This document shows, piece by piece, positions 31,225-42,885 of a DNA stretch of 64,000 bases; within the stretch, counting starts at the first letter, position 1, and every line of letters starts with the position of its first letter. The stretch is from Lepidostoma basale (Eukaryota; Arthropoda; Insecta; Trichoptera; Lepidostomatidae): positions 246,435-310,434 of the forward strand of contig JAHDVF020000137.1 of the NCBI GenBank assembly GCA_022606425.2, read 5' to 3'. The notes beneath the pieces were generated by a model that was not told the DNA's origin, did not search any database, and worked only from the letters and a program-made list of their open reading frames with translations. The translations under genes and the position numbers were made by a program.

Positions 31225-31455
31225 AATAAACTAACTAACTAACTAACCATCACGCCATTCGTAGGCAGAGAGGATGGATCGCCACAATGCTCTGTCCTGG
31301 CATACCTCTCGGGAACATTCATACATCGTACCATGACGACACGTCGATTATTTCGACATTGAATGTGACTGCCTTTTAGTAATTGAAACTCTCATCCATT
31401 CGTTCCATATGTCCAAACCATCTCAGGGATCCTTTTTTTAATTTTATCCATATTA
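31225..31455 (-). mobile_element. LINE-A subtype scrap
   Basis: TAACTAACTAACC tail, then degraded ORF end with GGCAGAGAGGATGGATCGCC, as in the 47625-47925 subtype. Confidence 0.65.
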
Positions 31456-32435
31456 TATAAAATAAATATATGTATAAAAGAAAATCATAAACATTATTAA
31501 ATTTCCGCTAACTATACATTTTGCTTCCTTGTTTTGAGGGTTGAAAAAAAAAACTGATTTTCTCTCATACAACCTTTTACAGATATAAAAATATGAATAA
31601 AAAAGTTTAAAAAAAGTAGTTCGCTAAAAATGAATGAAATTTACTTTTATCGTAAGATTGCAAAAGAAGTTATAATTTCACAATCGAAAATTTATCAATA
31701 CAAAACTTCCGATGAATGAGTGCCATTCCGGCTAAACAATTCACGATCCAATAAGTTTTTATATGACAAGAAATTGTTTGTAATATTTAATGGCCTAATG
31801 AAATGTTTATATTTGCGAAATTCTGTGAAAATCGATACAGAATGAAAATATTCAAAGCCCTAATAAAGACTGCATTGGACAGAGACCGAGTAACGTAATT
31901 TTGCAATGTCCTATTATCATTTCGTCAGCAGAAAAGATTACGCATTGATATTCTTGTATTCTGGTGCGAGACAAATCGAATTTATTATTCGTCTCATTTA
32001 ATGACAATATTATCACACCCAGTAGATCGTTTCATTAAAAAAAGATCTGAAAGCAAGGAAATAGACCGAACGCGTAACCGTCTTTTAAGATTACGTATAG
32101 AAAATAATAAATTTACGTAATATTTAATTAAAGATTCTTTATATTTTCATTGAAAAGATGATTGGAAAACTAAAGAAAGATAAAGAAAACATCGCAAGCA
32201 CAGAAAACCTTATTTGATTTTTTGTATAAATTATATTGGACGAAAAACGTTTTTATAAACTAATTTTGTTATACTAGGCAACCCGATTTCTTTATTCACA
32301 TTCATTTTGTATAATTTTAATAAATTATTATAATTAAGCCTATACATATAAGCATAATATATTTATTAAAAACCTAATCAGGAAAAGGTTGACTTTTTAA
32401 ATTTATGACAAAAAAACAAGCCTATATATTTTAAT
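31456..32435. other. Unassigned AT-rich sequence
   Basis: Nothing recognised in about 1 kb. Confidence 0.35.
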
Positions 32436-32955
32436 TGGTAGGTATGTATCGCGTAAAGAATAGATTTTTATGGGTATGCATCGGGTATATAATAGATTTT
32501 TATGTGTATGTATCGGTTATATAATAGATTTTTATGGGTCAGTATCGGGTATACAATAGATTTTTATGGGTCAGTATCGGGTATATAATAGATTTTTATG
32601 GGTATGTATCGGTTATATTATATAATAGATTTTTATGGGTCAGTATCGGGTAAACAATAGATTTTTATGGGTATGTATCGGGTATATAATAGATTTTCAT
32701 GGGTATGTATCGGGTAATAGATTTTATGGGTACGTATCGGGTATAAAATAGATATTTATGGGTATGTATCGGGTATAGCATAGATTTTAATGAATGATTT
32801 TTATGTATCGGGTATATAATATATTTTTATGGGTATGTATCGCATTTAGGTTAGCTTTTTATGGGTGTGTGTTGCGTATAGGATAGATTTTATGGGTAAG
32901 TTTCGTGTAAAGGTTACATTTTAATGGGAATATATCGCGAAAACGCGTAAATTTT
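32436..32955. repeat. Minisatellite, about 32-bp period
   Basis: About 15 units of roughly 32 bp, built on GGGTATGTATCGGGTATA plus TAATAGATTTTTAT. Units near the left and middle are nearly identical. Those after about 32800 drift (GGTTAGC, GGTTACA variants). A GGGTCAG variant recurs in units 4, 5 and 7. One unit has a TATTATA expansion. Not coding. Confidence 0.9.
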
Positions 32956-33398
32956 CGTTCAATAACTGGGCATATATTATACTTATTTGTTCAGTAAAGT
33001 GATTGCCAAAACACTTTTTGGTTAAATATTCTAGGAGTTTATTTTACCATTTTCAGGACTAGTTTTGTATTATTAGGACACAATTAATTGTGTTAATATA
33101 GCGTGTTTAATTAGATATAATTTTTTTCTCAATATTCTCAGTATTGGATACGAAAATAATTTAATATAAAAAACACGCGATAAAAATTAAGTTAATAATG
33201 ACATAATAAGACAAGATTTCATAACTAGCCCTGAAAATATAAAAATGAAATGGTAGGATTAAAAAAACAAATATGAAAAATACATTTGTTTTGCAAAAAA
33301 AAAACCACGGAGATCTTCAAAATTAAAGATGATGCAATCAAAATATTTAAATGATGTTAAAATAATTACATAACTAAATATATTTTTTCTTTAATAAT

Positions 33399-33610
33399 TG
33401 TGTAAAATTCTATAATAAATAAATAATACGTATAAAAACATCTGTTCGATCGAAGTTTTAATGTATTTTATGGGAATGACATACGAGTATATCCCTTTGT
33501 TGAGGGATTAACAAAATATAAATTTATAATACTCATAAAATAAAATATAACTTCTAGAAAATCGAAGTTGTTTTTGTATTTATTATGGAATACTTAATTA
33601 TTATTGAATT
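33399..33610. repeat. B-family foldback, diverged
   Basis: TATTTTATGGGAATGACATA (left) and TAAAATATAACTTCTAGAAAA (right) are inverted B-arm segments. Confidence 0.55.
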
Positions 33611-33625
33611 TTACGATGATAATTC

Positions 33626-34650
33626 TTTATACAGGTATAAATACATAAGTTCAAGTTGTATTGTCAATTGGTTTTATTTTTCCGCTTGCAACTATCGTAG
33701 CAAATTGAAATTAATTTAATTTTTGAATATGAAAATTGAACTTTTAAAATGGATGCAATTTTCTAGAACCAAATGGAAAGTATCGCTTGAGTTCTATTCG
33801 GCAAACAAGAATACCGCCTCGTTACAATAGCTCAGTCTATTCACAAGGTTCATTATTAATCACTCTAAAAAAGGGTTCAAATCGATAAACGGTGGTCACT
33901 TTTCTGAGACCAATCTCCCGATTTTAGTCACTAACACTTCGATTGGCCACACTGGAGATGGAGAATGCCGCCATACACGAATCGATATTGATTGAAATTC
34001 AACGGAAAGGCGTTTCGGCGGGAAACGTCTCAGATTTCGATAATTCGGCATCGCAATTTCTTATTATCGAACGCAATATCCCGTGAAACAAAAGACATCG
34101 GAGGAGATGGGAAATTCTTTTTTGTTCTCTTGCACAAATTTACACTAGAAAATTTAAACCAATTTTTTGCGCACCAATTTCACATTGCAATGGCAACGAG
34201 TTGAACTGTAAATATAAAAGCATTTTAAACACTTAGACAGCTTCTTAACGTAACGCAAAACATTGTTTTCTTTTTAGATTATAATTTAATCATTTAATCG
34301 CTTGTGATGCAAAAAATATGTGGCCGCGAGAGCCGCCATTGAGAAGAAAAAACTTTGCTTTATTTTTTGTATATGAGTACTCGTACATACGCTACTTAAT
34401 AAGAATGCAATATCTTAATTGTACCGCCAATACAGAATTAATTTATTGCTATTGTTGGAGCAAATGAGTAGAATATTTTTTGTTTTAGTTGAAACGGAAA
34501 CATTGAGATATATTTATTGTTTTAATATTTTTTTATATTAAATTGTGTATTCTTTATACAGAATTCTAATATTATTAGTATTTATTTATCGTTGGTGTTC
34601 ATTCTATGACATTGTTAAACAATTTATATCAAGGGTCTCGCGATTTCTTT
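33626..34650. other. Unassigned, locally less AT-rich
   Basis: An open frame at 33992-34204 has no known motif. 33890-34000 contains TTGGCCACACTGGAG, similar to other GGCCACACT sites in the window. This is one of the few stretches that could be single-copy host sequence. Confidence 0.35.
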
Positions 34651-34652
34651 TC

Positions 34653-34985
34653 TTCTTCTTCTTCTTCTTCCTCAGCCTATTCCCGTCCACTCCTGGACAA
34701 AGGCCTCCTCATTCGCTTCCATGTCACTCTGTCTTGTGCAGACTGCATCCAGGTTATTCCGACGTGTCTTCAGATCATCCTTCCACCGTAGTTGCGAGCG
34801 CCCTGCACTTCTCTTTGCTGTCCACGGTCTCCAAGTTAGCAGTCTTCTTGTCCATTTTTCATCTGAGCTTCTGGCTACATGATCTGCTCATTGCCATTTT
34901 AGAGTCGCCACCCGGTGGATGATGTCAGTGACCTTTGTTATTTCTCTCACCGTATCGTCTGACTCTGTCTGTGGTCCATTTTTCT
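34653..34985 (-). mobile_element. LINE-R (RTE-like) 3' end
   Basis: CTTCTTCTTCTTCTTCTTCC is the AAG tail on the opposite strand. Minus-strand codons match R-Q-W-T-type and W-x-W-A-G-H regions, including PPGG...TDIIH. Nearly colinear with 61918-62280. Small indels. Confidence 0.8.
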
Positions 34986-35135
34986 TCTTGGTCCTTCGGG
35001 GAGATGAGTTAATATAATAGATTTAATGAATATAAATGGATATCCATTGGTTTTATTTTTGTATACTGGATATGAAATTTCGTGTTTTTTGAAAGAGAGT
35101 AAATATTTCTGTTAATGTATTAATAAATGTTATTA

Positions 35136-35582
35136 TTTATTGTTTCTTAATCAATGATGTAAAGCAGAATATTTAAAAATGAATATGAATAAAAACGGGG
35201 ACTGGTATGGTCATGTTCAAATAACGGACACCACCAGACTCCCCTATATTGCATTGCATAATCAGCCTCATGGTGATCCTCGTGGAAGACCTCCCAAAAA
35301 ATGGAAGGACAGCTGGAAATCTGTCTCTCAGGAGGAGCAACACTGTGGAGAAGAGACCAGCAGGTCTGCAACAAGGAAGAACAAGAAGAAGAAGAATAAA
35401 AACGTTTGTTTTCTAGAACTTTTATTATATTTTAAGGGAATGACATGTTTTGCCTTGCTAATGCATTATCAAATCTTTTTAATAATCTTTAACATTTGAC
35501 AATGGCTTAGGAAGGTGAAACATGTCATTCTCATAAAATATAATAAAACCGACGTTTTCCTTTGTATTAATTATTTAATATA
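35136..35582. repeat. B-family foldback carrying a LINE-P segment
   Basis: B arm at the left (TTTATTGTTTCTTAATCAATG), LINE-P 3' end at 35197-35400, then B arm sequence in both orientations (35400-35582) with TTGACAATGGCTTAGGAAGG and GAAACATGTC near 35498-35526. Confidence 0.65.
35197..35400 (+). mobile_element. LINE-P 3' end
   Basis: One open frame: D-W-Y-G-H-V-Q-I-T-D-T-T-R-L-P-Y-I-A-L-H, then R-G-R-P-P-K-K-W-K-D-S-W, ending in lysine codons from the AAGAAGAAGAAG tail. No separate 3' UTR is evident. Confidence 0.8.
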
Positions 35583-35591
35583 ATACATTTG

Positions 35592-36230
35592 ATATTAATG
35601 TAAGCCAACCTTGATTTTTTTGTTATTCTGTCTGTGGCTATGTATTCATATTTATACGGATACTCTACGAATTTCCTCGTAGCTGCACAAATATGGCAAT
35701 TTAAGCAAGGACGAAATAACTCGTATTTGGCATCCTGGGCAATAACGCAAACTACGAGTAATCTCGTAGTTGGCAGTTAACGTGTTAATAATGCTATAAC
35801 CGAATCAGGATCGTCTTAAATTTATATGTATCAAATAGGTTTAACTGTCATTTGGCAATAATGGGTAAAACCGACCCTGGCCATCCATTACGATCGTCTG
35901 TGATTTAATTTAGTTTCGATTGTGTAAACGGTGACATAACCGTAGCGGAGAGGGGCGGAGATCGTTCACTCGGAGAGCATGAAATTGAAACAAAACGAAT
36001 GACAAAATATTCCCGGTACACATTATATCACGGCATCTTGTTATTATGATACTTACATAATGGGGTTGATCCATTCAATTACTCTTATTGTTGAAATTAA
36101 TTGGAAGAAAGTGCAGTTAATAATCGAGTTAAATTATTATGTTGCCGTAAAACGTTAAATTCTGTTTCCTATAATATAATGGACATAAAATCAAATCAGG
36201 GAAGAGAAACTAGATAGTAGAGATATCTAC
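35592..36230. other. Unassigned sequence
   Basis: CTCGTAG and CTACGAG motifs recur at 35670-35770. No repeat family or gene recognised. Possibly low-copy. Confidence 0.35.
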
Positions 36231-36334
36231 AATAAATCGATTGGTTTATTGAAAGTTAAGGCATTAACATTGTGGAATTCCAATGTAAAAACTTTGAAAT
36301 TGAAAAAAACAACTCTGATTTTTTGTTTTGAATG

Positions 36335-36705
36335 TATACAAATACTTGTAGCCAAATACTGGATTTTACCTATTGCGGGTTAATCATTTAAGGATTAATT
36401 GTATCGCAATAGAGACGAAGATGTAAATTGTTTTGGAAACAGAATAATAATAGATGGCGCTAGTGTTGATTGAACTAAAATATGTGAAATGTTCCTCAAC
36501 ATAGTACCATTTACACATCTTTCAAAAATAATTGTCAGACGTGGTGGTCGTAAGAAATGCGGAATGGGGAATGTTGTATTACATAAAGCGATCGCTTAAC
36601 CCAACCAATGACAGGTCATAAGTCCTGTAAACGCCTCGACCACCATATTCTGTTTCCAAAACAATTTACATCTTCCTCTCTATTGAGATACAATTAATCC
36701 TTACA
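36335..36705. repeat. N-family element with shortened left arm
   Basis: Head (TTTTGAATGTATACAAATAC, TGGATTTTACCTATTGCGGG), then a left arm cut short after GGAAACAGAATA, and a long right arm (36470-36705) ending ACAATTAATCCTT. Confidence 0.75.
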
Positions 36706-36858
36706 CTCGGTTTATGTTTACGATACACTGGTAAAATGTATTGATTTGTAAATAAGTGTTTTTCCTCACTGTTATTAATCCTCGCAATTTTAAGGATTAG
36801 TCATAATATTTTATCTACATATAAGTCTTCCTTTGTTTAGAGTTTAGTTATATATTTA

Positions 36859-36895
36859 CACCTGAGGATGGAGGTCACCCCCGAAACATGTCGTG
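36859..36895 (+). ncRNA. Hammerhead-like motif, ACATGT version
   Basis: CAC (36859-36861) pairs with GTG (36893-36895). The core CTGAGGA is at 36862-36868, then an extra T, a hairpin GGAGG/CCCCC with one mismatch, GAAA, ACATGT (36886-36891) and C36892. All core bases fit CTGANGA. Confidence 0.55.
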
Positions 36896-36989
36896 GTTAA
36901 TATTTTATTGCTTAAAGTTATTTAATAAATTAAAGTGGAACATAAACAGAGTTGTTTTTCAATTCCAAAGCAATTAATTCGATTAAACC

Positions 36990-37500
36990 TGCCCGCATTT
37001 GAAATGTCTTAGAAACATCTGTCGTTCCTGTAATAACATACGTTTCTGAAACAATAACTTGAACCACGAACACCGCAAATAAACTTAAGTAAGCAAAACG
37101 ACTTATAGAGAAACAATGAGGTGGTAAGTCTTGAACAAATAAGATGTTAGCTAGATAACCTCATATAATGCAGAAAAAAGCATCTATAGTATTTATAAAT
37201 ATATTAATTATAAAAACACTGGATTGTAACCATTGAATTTACTTGGATCGTATAATAAATAACATTCGTTAAAAAAATATGGATTTTAAATGGCAGGCGT
37301 AAGATAGACAAAGATTTAGAAAAAAATCTAGACTTTCATCGCTGTATACACCAACAAAAATATTTGATAATTAGAAAAATAACTACTTTTATTTGTTTCT
37401 TCATTTTTCTACAGTACAATACTGGACCTAGAAAGAACTAGATTTACATTTTTCTCTACAACTTTGTCCTGTTATAATTACAAGAAACTAAATGATATTT
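36990..37500. other. Unassigned sequence
   Basis: Nothing recognised. Confidence 0.3.
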
Positions 37501-37524
37501 AAATATTATATGGCCTACAACTCT

Positions 37525-38070
37525 TTGTTCTTCTTTTTCAAGTGCCCTGTTGGGTCCCTCCAACGTTGGCGATCACCTTGGCGAACCTGTCCCTATCCTG
37601 CGCCGCTCGGAACAGCTCCTCCACACTTCGGATGCCGGTCCAATCCCTTATGTTTCGCAGCCAGGACATCTGTCTCCTACCGGGCCCTCGACGTCTCTTA
37701 ATTTCCCCCTCCAATATCAGTTGGAGTAGGTGGTACTTCTCCCCACGCAGTACATGACCCAGATGTGAAATCTTCCGAAATTTGATAGTTGACAACACAT
37801 CCCTGTCAACTCTAGCTTACCTCAGGACTTGGTAACCAACTCAGGCATTGGTAACCATGTCTGTCCAGGGAATTCTGAACATTCGGTGATAGAGCCACAT
37901 TTCAAATGCTTCCAGTCTGTTCATTGAGTTGACTTTTAAGGTTCACGTTTCACATTCATACAATAAAACAAACCACACATATTATATACACACACATCGC
38001 ATTTTATCATTCTCTGGCGGAGTTTCAAATTTATGTTATCATTGCAGAAGAGTGATTTCAACTCTTTTTA
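37525..38070 (-). mobile_element. LINE-D copy
   Basis: The minus-strand frame 37538-37798 reads F-R-K-I-S-H-L-G-H-V-L-R-G-E-K-Y-H-L-L and R-R-R-G-P-G-R-R-Q-M-S-W-L-R-N-I. Upstream to 38065, broken codons cover the C-E-T-W and R-L-E-A-F-E-M regions. Same family as 1680-2250. Confidence 0.85.
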
Positions 38071-38124
38071 TTTTTAAATTAAAGACGGGCTGAAGAAGGG
38101 CGAGTGACATAAACATTATAAAAG

Positions 38125-38265
38125 ATTTTAGAATTTATTCAACCGTTTCTAATATGAGTTCAATTCATTATTATGAAGTAGGAACCGTGTAGTATCCAGG
38201 TTTGAATTCTAGCCTCCAGAATCAGGAGCCATCGTTCTGTCCTTTGGACCACTGCCTTATTAAAT
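38125..38265 (-). mobile_element. SINE2, diverged
   Basis: Body, B-box-like GAATTCAAACC and A-box end (GTGGTCCAAAGGACAGAACG) colinear with 27288-27462. Confidence 0.65.
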
Positions 38266-38269
38266 AAAT

Positions 38270-39085
38270 TATTTCAAGTGGTGAACACTTTTGAAAAAAA
38301 GAAACATCACGAATTTCATCATTGCTTATCCAACGAGAAACTTAAATTTCAAGGTACTGATAATTATTATATTAATTTACGCTTTCTGATCTTTACTTGA
38401 CTTGAATACCTCCAGTCATTAAATACTTATCAAGTTTCTGGCATTTTCCATTCCACGTAACTTGAGCATATGTAAATGCGCAATCCTTTGATAAAAATTC
38501 ATTAAGCTTATACAAAGAGCTTGAAAGGTCTCGCATCCTTAACCCGGAGAGATCATCGGATGGGAATCTGTCCTTCCCCGTTCCAGTCTTCAGCTTTTGT
38601 ATGGAAAACTGCAACTGACCTTAAGGTAATATGATCATTACTAAGTGATCGATTACATGCTTTTAATATCACTAAACAAATCGATTGGTACTAATTTTAG
38701 AAAGTAGATTTGAATGATATTATAAGTTTATAATTAATTTATCTTTAAATTCTCATGACATGTCACGCTGCGCGTTTAATGATGATTTTAATAGGCACAA
38801 CAAGAAATCAAGACTTCATTATTGTTCTTAGTAATTAAGTTAATTTTTTTTAAATGAATGTGCAAAACAATAAGCTATTGTATAATTAAGATTGTTGATA
38901 TTTAAGTGGGTTAAAGTTGCATAGCTAAGAACAGCTGCCCACTCAGATACATAGGTGTGTTAATTGGATCTTTGATTAAAAACAAAAAAGGCGTGAATCA
39001 CAGAGTCGCCTGCACTCTTGTTGGAGTAATAAGCATTTTTAATGACACCTGCTTATAAAAGTACGAATCTATTGTGGTTCGAACT
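38270..39085. other. Unassigned sequence
   Basis: A minus-strand frame at 38393-38614 has no recognised domain. Confidence 0.3.
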
Positions 39086-39087
39086 CA

Positions 39088-39980
39088 TTATTTATTTATT
39101 TATTTATTGATCATTTACCAAGTACATGGTTTTAATACCTCCCAACTGGGGTAACCCGTTCTAGGGAGGCATTCCTAGTACTCTATATAATTTATTAACA
39201 AATTATTATTAACAAATTAAATTATGCTCTAGGTGTAGTGTGGAAATAAATACCATAGAAACCGAGATTTAAACTAAAATAATACTTGTATTAATGTATA
39301 AAAAAAATTGTAACCTAACAGAGTTATCAGATATAAATATTTTATACTTCATGCATTTTATATATTTCTTAGATTTTATACCGGTATTTTATAATTTCAA
39401 ATGGGCTTCTTAAGAAACAAAAAAAAACATTTAACGAATAAGAAAATTGCATTTTCTTTTATTCGAAAGTTGTTTGTGGAGGATTTAAATGTGGCAAGTA
39501 TGTGTTGTACTTTTTAAAATTATAATCAATACATTTTGAGATAGTAAAAAGCGTTATTAAGTAGTAAAAAGCATATTTAACAAAAAAATTGATTTAAATT
39601 TAAAATTATATAAAATAAAGGAAAAGCTTCATATTTTAACCCTGAAATGATAATTCTATTTGACTTCATCGGAGCAATGTACTAACACAGTCGAACGTAG
39701 TTATTACGAGGAAGATGGGACCGACTCAATTTGCTCGTTATAAGCATTACTCGTAATATCAGTGAATTGATATTTTTAAATGCTTACAAACATACCCATC
39801 ACTAATGTGACCAGGCGTCCCGTTTTCAGGCAGCGTGTCCCGGTGTCCCTGAAAACAGCTTCGGGACGCCAAAATGTCCCGTTTTCGAAAAGAAAGAAAC
39901 TCGCAGTAGAATTTTAAAAAATATAAAAAAGCACGCAAATAAGAAGGAATCTAGTACTAATTAATATCTAAAGAGAAAGC
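39088..39980. other. ATTT run followed by unassigned sequence
   Basis: (ATTT)5-like run at 39088-39107, then TACCTCCCAACTGGGGTAAC. 39810-39890 contains an imperfect inverted repeat around GTCCCGTTTTCAGG / CCTGAAAAC. No gene. Confidence 0.35.
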
Positions 39981-40037
39981 ATACACAGAGTATCACACAT
40001 TCGTCTTAGATTGTGCACTTCATCGGTATATGATATG

Positions 40038-40550
40038 GAGTAAATGCGGTGCGAATGATGGTGTTATGAACAAAATAATGAAATAGTCAATTTTTTTGGC
40101 CAAAACACTGATACTTCAACATTATTACTGTTAAAATTTATAACACTGTTATAATATCACAATTTATTTTAATTTACTGAGAATGATAGCTGTTTCGCCA
40201 ACCGATGTTGGCATCATCAGGTGTTACAAAAAACTGGTTTAAGTTTTAAAGTTTTTAGTAACACTTGTCGAAACAGCTGTCGCGACATTCGCAGTGAATA
40301 TAAATAAATTGTGATATTATTACAGTGTTATAAATTTTAACAGTAAAATAATGAAAGTATCATTAAGATGGTTTGAACACATGAAAATAATGAATGAACA
40401 AAGAATGGTAGAAAAAGTATATTTTAACGATGGAAATGAAACTAGAAATAGAGCCAGAAAAGAAAAATGTGGCAGTCCATTCTTTTTGCCTACCCCTTCG
40501 GGCAGACGGCGTGCTGGTTAGTTAGTAAGTTAGTTAAGGAGTATGAAATT
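40038..40550 (+). mobile_element. LINE-A copy split by a foldback insertion
   Basis: LINE-A sequence at 40038-40083 resumes at 40345 and runs to AGACGGCGTGCTGGTTAGTT and the GTTA tail. The C-terminal third is internally deleted. A minus-strand LINE-A scrap lies just upstream (39982-40010). Confidence 0.8.
40084..40344. mobile_element. Foldback module pair inserted in LINE-A, 12-bp target duplication
   Basis: AAAATAATGAAA is duplicated at 40072-40083 and 40345-40356, defining a 261-bp insert. Its arms (about 40133-40196 and 40269-40340) are inverted. The minus-strand module has the canonical core CTGATGA (40220-40214), hairpin GCCAAC...GTTGGC and GAAA. The plus arm keeps palindrome ACAGCTGT (40274-40281) but has lost the core. 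No ORF. Confidence 0.8.
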
Positions 40551-40555
40551 TTTGT

Positions 40556-41030
40556 TCAAAAACAAGAAATATGATAATGTATACTTTTATTCATTGTTTT
40601 GATTTCTTGAGCTATTTAGGGCTGCAAGTATTAGATGTAGCATATACATATTATATGGTACATGCAGCCTAACAAGATTGCTAGTAAGTTTTTAAATTTT
40701 AAATGTCTAACCACAAAATGAGCGCTTCTTAGGAAAATTTTCATTTTGTTTTTGATACATTTAAATCTAAACCGCCTTGGAAAAATGTCTGTAATGAAAG
40801 TTGAATGGATCTTTGGAATTCAGAAGAAAATTTCAAAATCGTACCTAATGAACCTCTCCGAATATTACCCATTAGCGGTTAATTTGTTTACAATTGTATT
40901 TTAGATCCTGTTCATAAATTATCGCGGCGACCTTTAATGGCCTGTTGTTATTGCCTTCTACATTATTATATTAAAAGTAAAGCGCAGAGCCGGTCGGTGA
41001 AATGTTATCCAAGTACATTGAAAATGTATA
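40556..41030. other. Unassigned sequence
   Basis: Nothing recognised. Confidence 0.3.
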
Positions 41031-41031
41031 A

Positions 41032-41372
41032 GAATGAAAAGGTCAGTTTTCAAGAAGTTTTATATCATTTTATGGGAATGGCATGTTTCATATTGGTATG
41101 AGGTTGATTATGCCATGCAATATAGAGGAGTCTGGTGGTGTCCATTCTCTGAACATGACCGTACCAGTCCCTTTGTCGCTGTCTGCTCCATCTTATAATA
41201 TCCTCAACCTCACATATCTATCTTATTCTGGTGTTCCTCACGCGAATCTCAGTGTCTTGCCTGCTATCGTTCTCAGTGTTTTTATTTCGGAAGTCCTCAA
41301 AACTTACTTGGCAAGACATGTCATTCCCATAAAAAAAAAACATAAGTTTTATTTCATATTAATTATCTAACT
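41032..41372. repeat. B-family arms flanking a LINE-P segment
   Basis: Left arm 41032-41090, right arm 41314-41372, inverted. Between them lies a minus-strand LINE-P segment (41098-41312, GCCATGCAATATAGAGGAGT, CATCTTATAATATCCTC). The LINE piece starts and ends internally, without its tail. Confidence 0.65.
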
Positions 41373-41700
41373 AACCATCACGCCGTTTCCCCGGAAGGGT
41401 AGGCAGAGAGGATGATCACTAATCCGTCCTATCCTGACGTACCTCTCTAGCTTCCTCCACATTCATACATCGTAACATACACGCTTTGCATGCACCTTTT
41501 AGTATTTGATTAATTCGGTCATTCCATGCTTTCCTTGGTCTTCCACGGCTTCTCTTTCCACTCGCATTGCTTGTATACAACATTTTAACCATTCTTCTAT
41601 CGTCCATTCGTTCCATGTGTCCAAACCATCTCTGATATCCTTTTTTAATTTTACTTATGATGCAATCATTTCTTACATTTCTTCCTTATTTCTTCGTTCG
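41373..41700 (-). mobile_element. LINE-A subtype copy
   Basis: Frame 41419-41616 reads E-R-M-D-D-R-R-M-V-K-M-L-Y-T-S, G-R-P-R-K-A-W-N-D-R-I-N-Q-I-L and N-V-E-E-A-R-E-V-R-Q-D. A small deletion lies at the end, with a TAACTAACC tail. Same subtype as 47625 and 53285. Confidence 0.8.
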
Positions 41701-41789
41701 GTATTCTATTATGCATTAATTAATTAATAAGGACTTTTAGATATTTATTCAAGAAACAATAGAGAAATTAAAAATACTTATTGTTGTTA

Positions 41790-41955
41790 AATAATGATTT
41801 AAATTTAAATATTGTATATTGAAAAAAAAAGGTTTTCTAGATGTTTAATTATGTCATTCCCATAAAATATAATAAAACTTCTAGAAAACTGACGTTTTGA
41901 TTGTATAAATTATTTAATATGGAGTTTAACATCATTGTTCAAGAAACAATAAATA
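41790..41955. repeat. B-family foldback, one arm decayed
   Basis: The right arm is intact from ATGTCATTCCCATAAAATAT to TGTTCAAGAAACAATAAA. The left arm is short and diverged. Confidence 0.6.
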
Positions 41956-41964
41956 ATTTTGATT

Positions 41965-42500
41965 ATGATATGTCTGTATTACCTTCAAGAAATTTCTATA
42001 CGACCACATCTCGAAGACGTCTAGTCTCCCCCTAGGTATGCAGTTTTTCGTCTTTTTATTAAAGTGAGCAGCTGACGATCCGTTCTCGTTCATTCCGAAT
42101 AACGAATACTGAAAGTTAAAACCGGAAAACTTTTTCGTGAAGGTTGAATCAACATAATAGGAGCAAAGATAATAACGCTGCTAATTAAAATCAGTCGAAA
42201 TGGCTAATTATCTTGCCAAACTCAGATAAATCTTAAATATTACGAAATGCCAGAGTCCCCGCATCCATTTATCATTTCTTTAATGCCTATTTCTACCGTA
42301 AACCGCGGGCGTTGGTTTATTAGTAGTCCTAATATAAATACTTACAGTAATGACATAATACTGGAGCCGTGGCTATATCACTTTAGCCACACTGATCGCC
42401 CGATACTGTGATCCCAATTACACTTTCAACTTTTCGTTATTTTAAAGCGCCGAATTTATTTATTTTAAATTTTATTTTAAATTCAAAATTAAAATTATTA
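41965..42500. other. Unassigned sequence
   Basis: Nothing recognised. Confidence 0.3.
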
Positions 42501-42509
42501 TATTTACTT

Positions 42510-42885
42510 TATTTACGGAAACGAAGCTAGAGCAGACATTGTCAGAACCAAACATTTCTTAAGAGTACCAGAAATTAGAACATTATGACCTATTGTGGGG
42601 AGAACCCTTAGATACAGGATAACCAATGAAGAAATTCGCAAATTCTGCAAATTTGAAGACATAATGAGATTGAGTAGGCAGAGAATACGATTTTGGAGGG
42701 ACTACATCGAGAGAATGGATCCAGGAAGAATTCCGAATATCGTGATGCACGAGACTCCAGAGGGCCGTCGACCACCAGGACGGCCACCAAAGAGATGGAT
42801 AGAAGGCAGGTCGTCTTTATCACAGTGAGAAAGTTGATATCCTGCATAAACAGATCGCAAGATCTACAATTAAACAAGAAGAAGA
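42510..42885 (+). mobile_element. LINE-P-like C-terminus
   Basis: Frame 42595-42828 reads R-T-L-R-Y-R-I-T-N-E-E-I-R-K-F-C-K-F, W-R-D-Y-I-E-R-M-D-P-G-R-I, G-R-P-P-K-R-W, then stops. The tail is AACAAGAAGAAG (42872-42883). Confidence 0.8.

Noticed and set aside
32436..32955. CRISPR-like regular repeat array
   Set aside because: Units are contiguous with no unique spacers, and the context is eukaryotic. It is a minisatellite.
34545..34922. Plus-strand frame of 125 codons with poly-Phe/Ser start
   Set aside because: The F/S run is the (AAG)n LINE tail read backwards. The real element is RTE-like on the minus strand. Same for 61878-62255 and 21767-22051.
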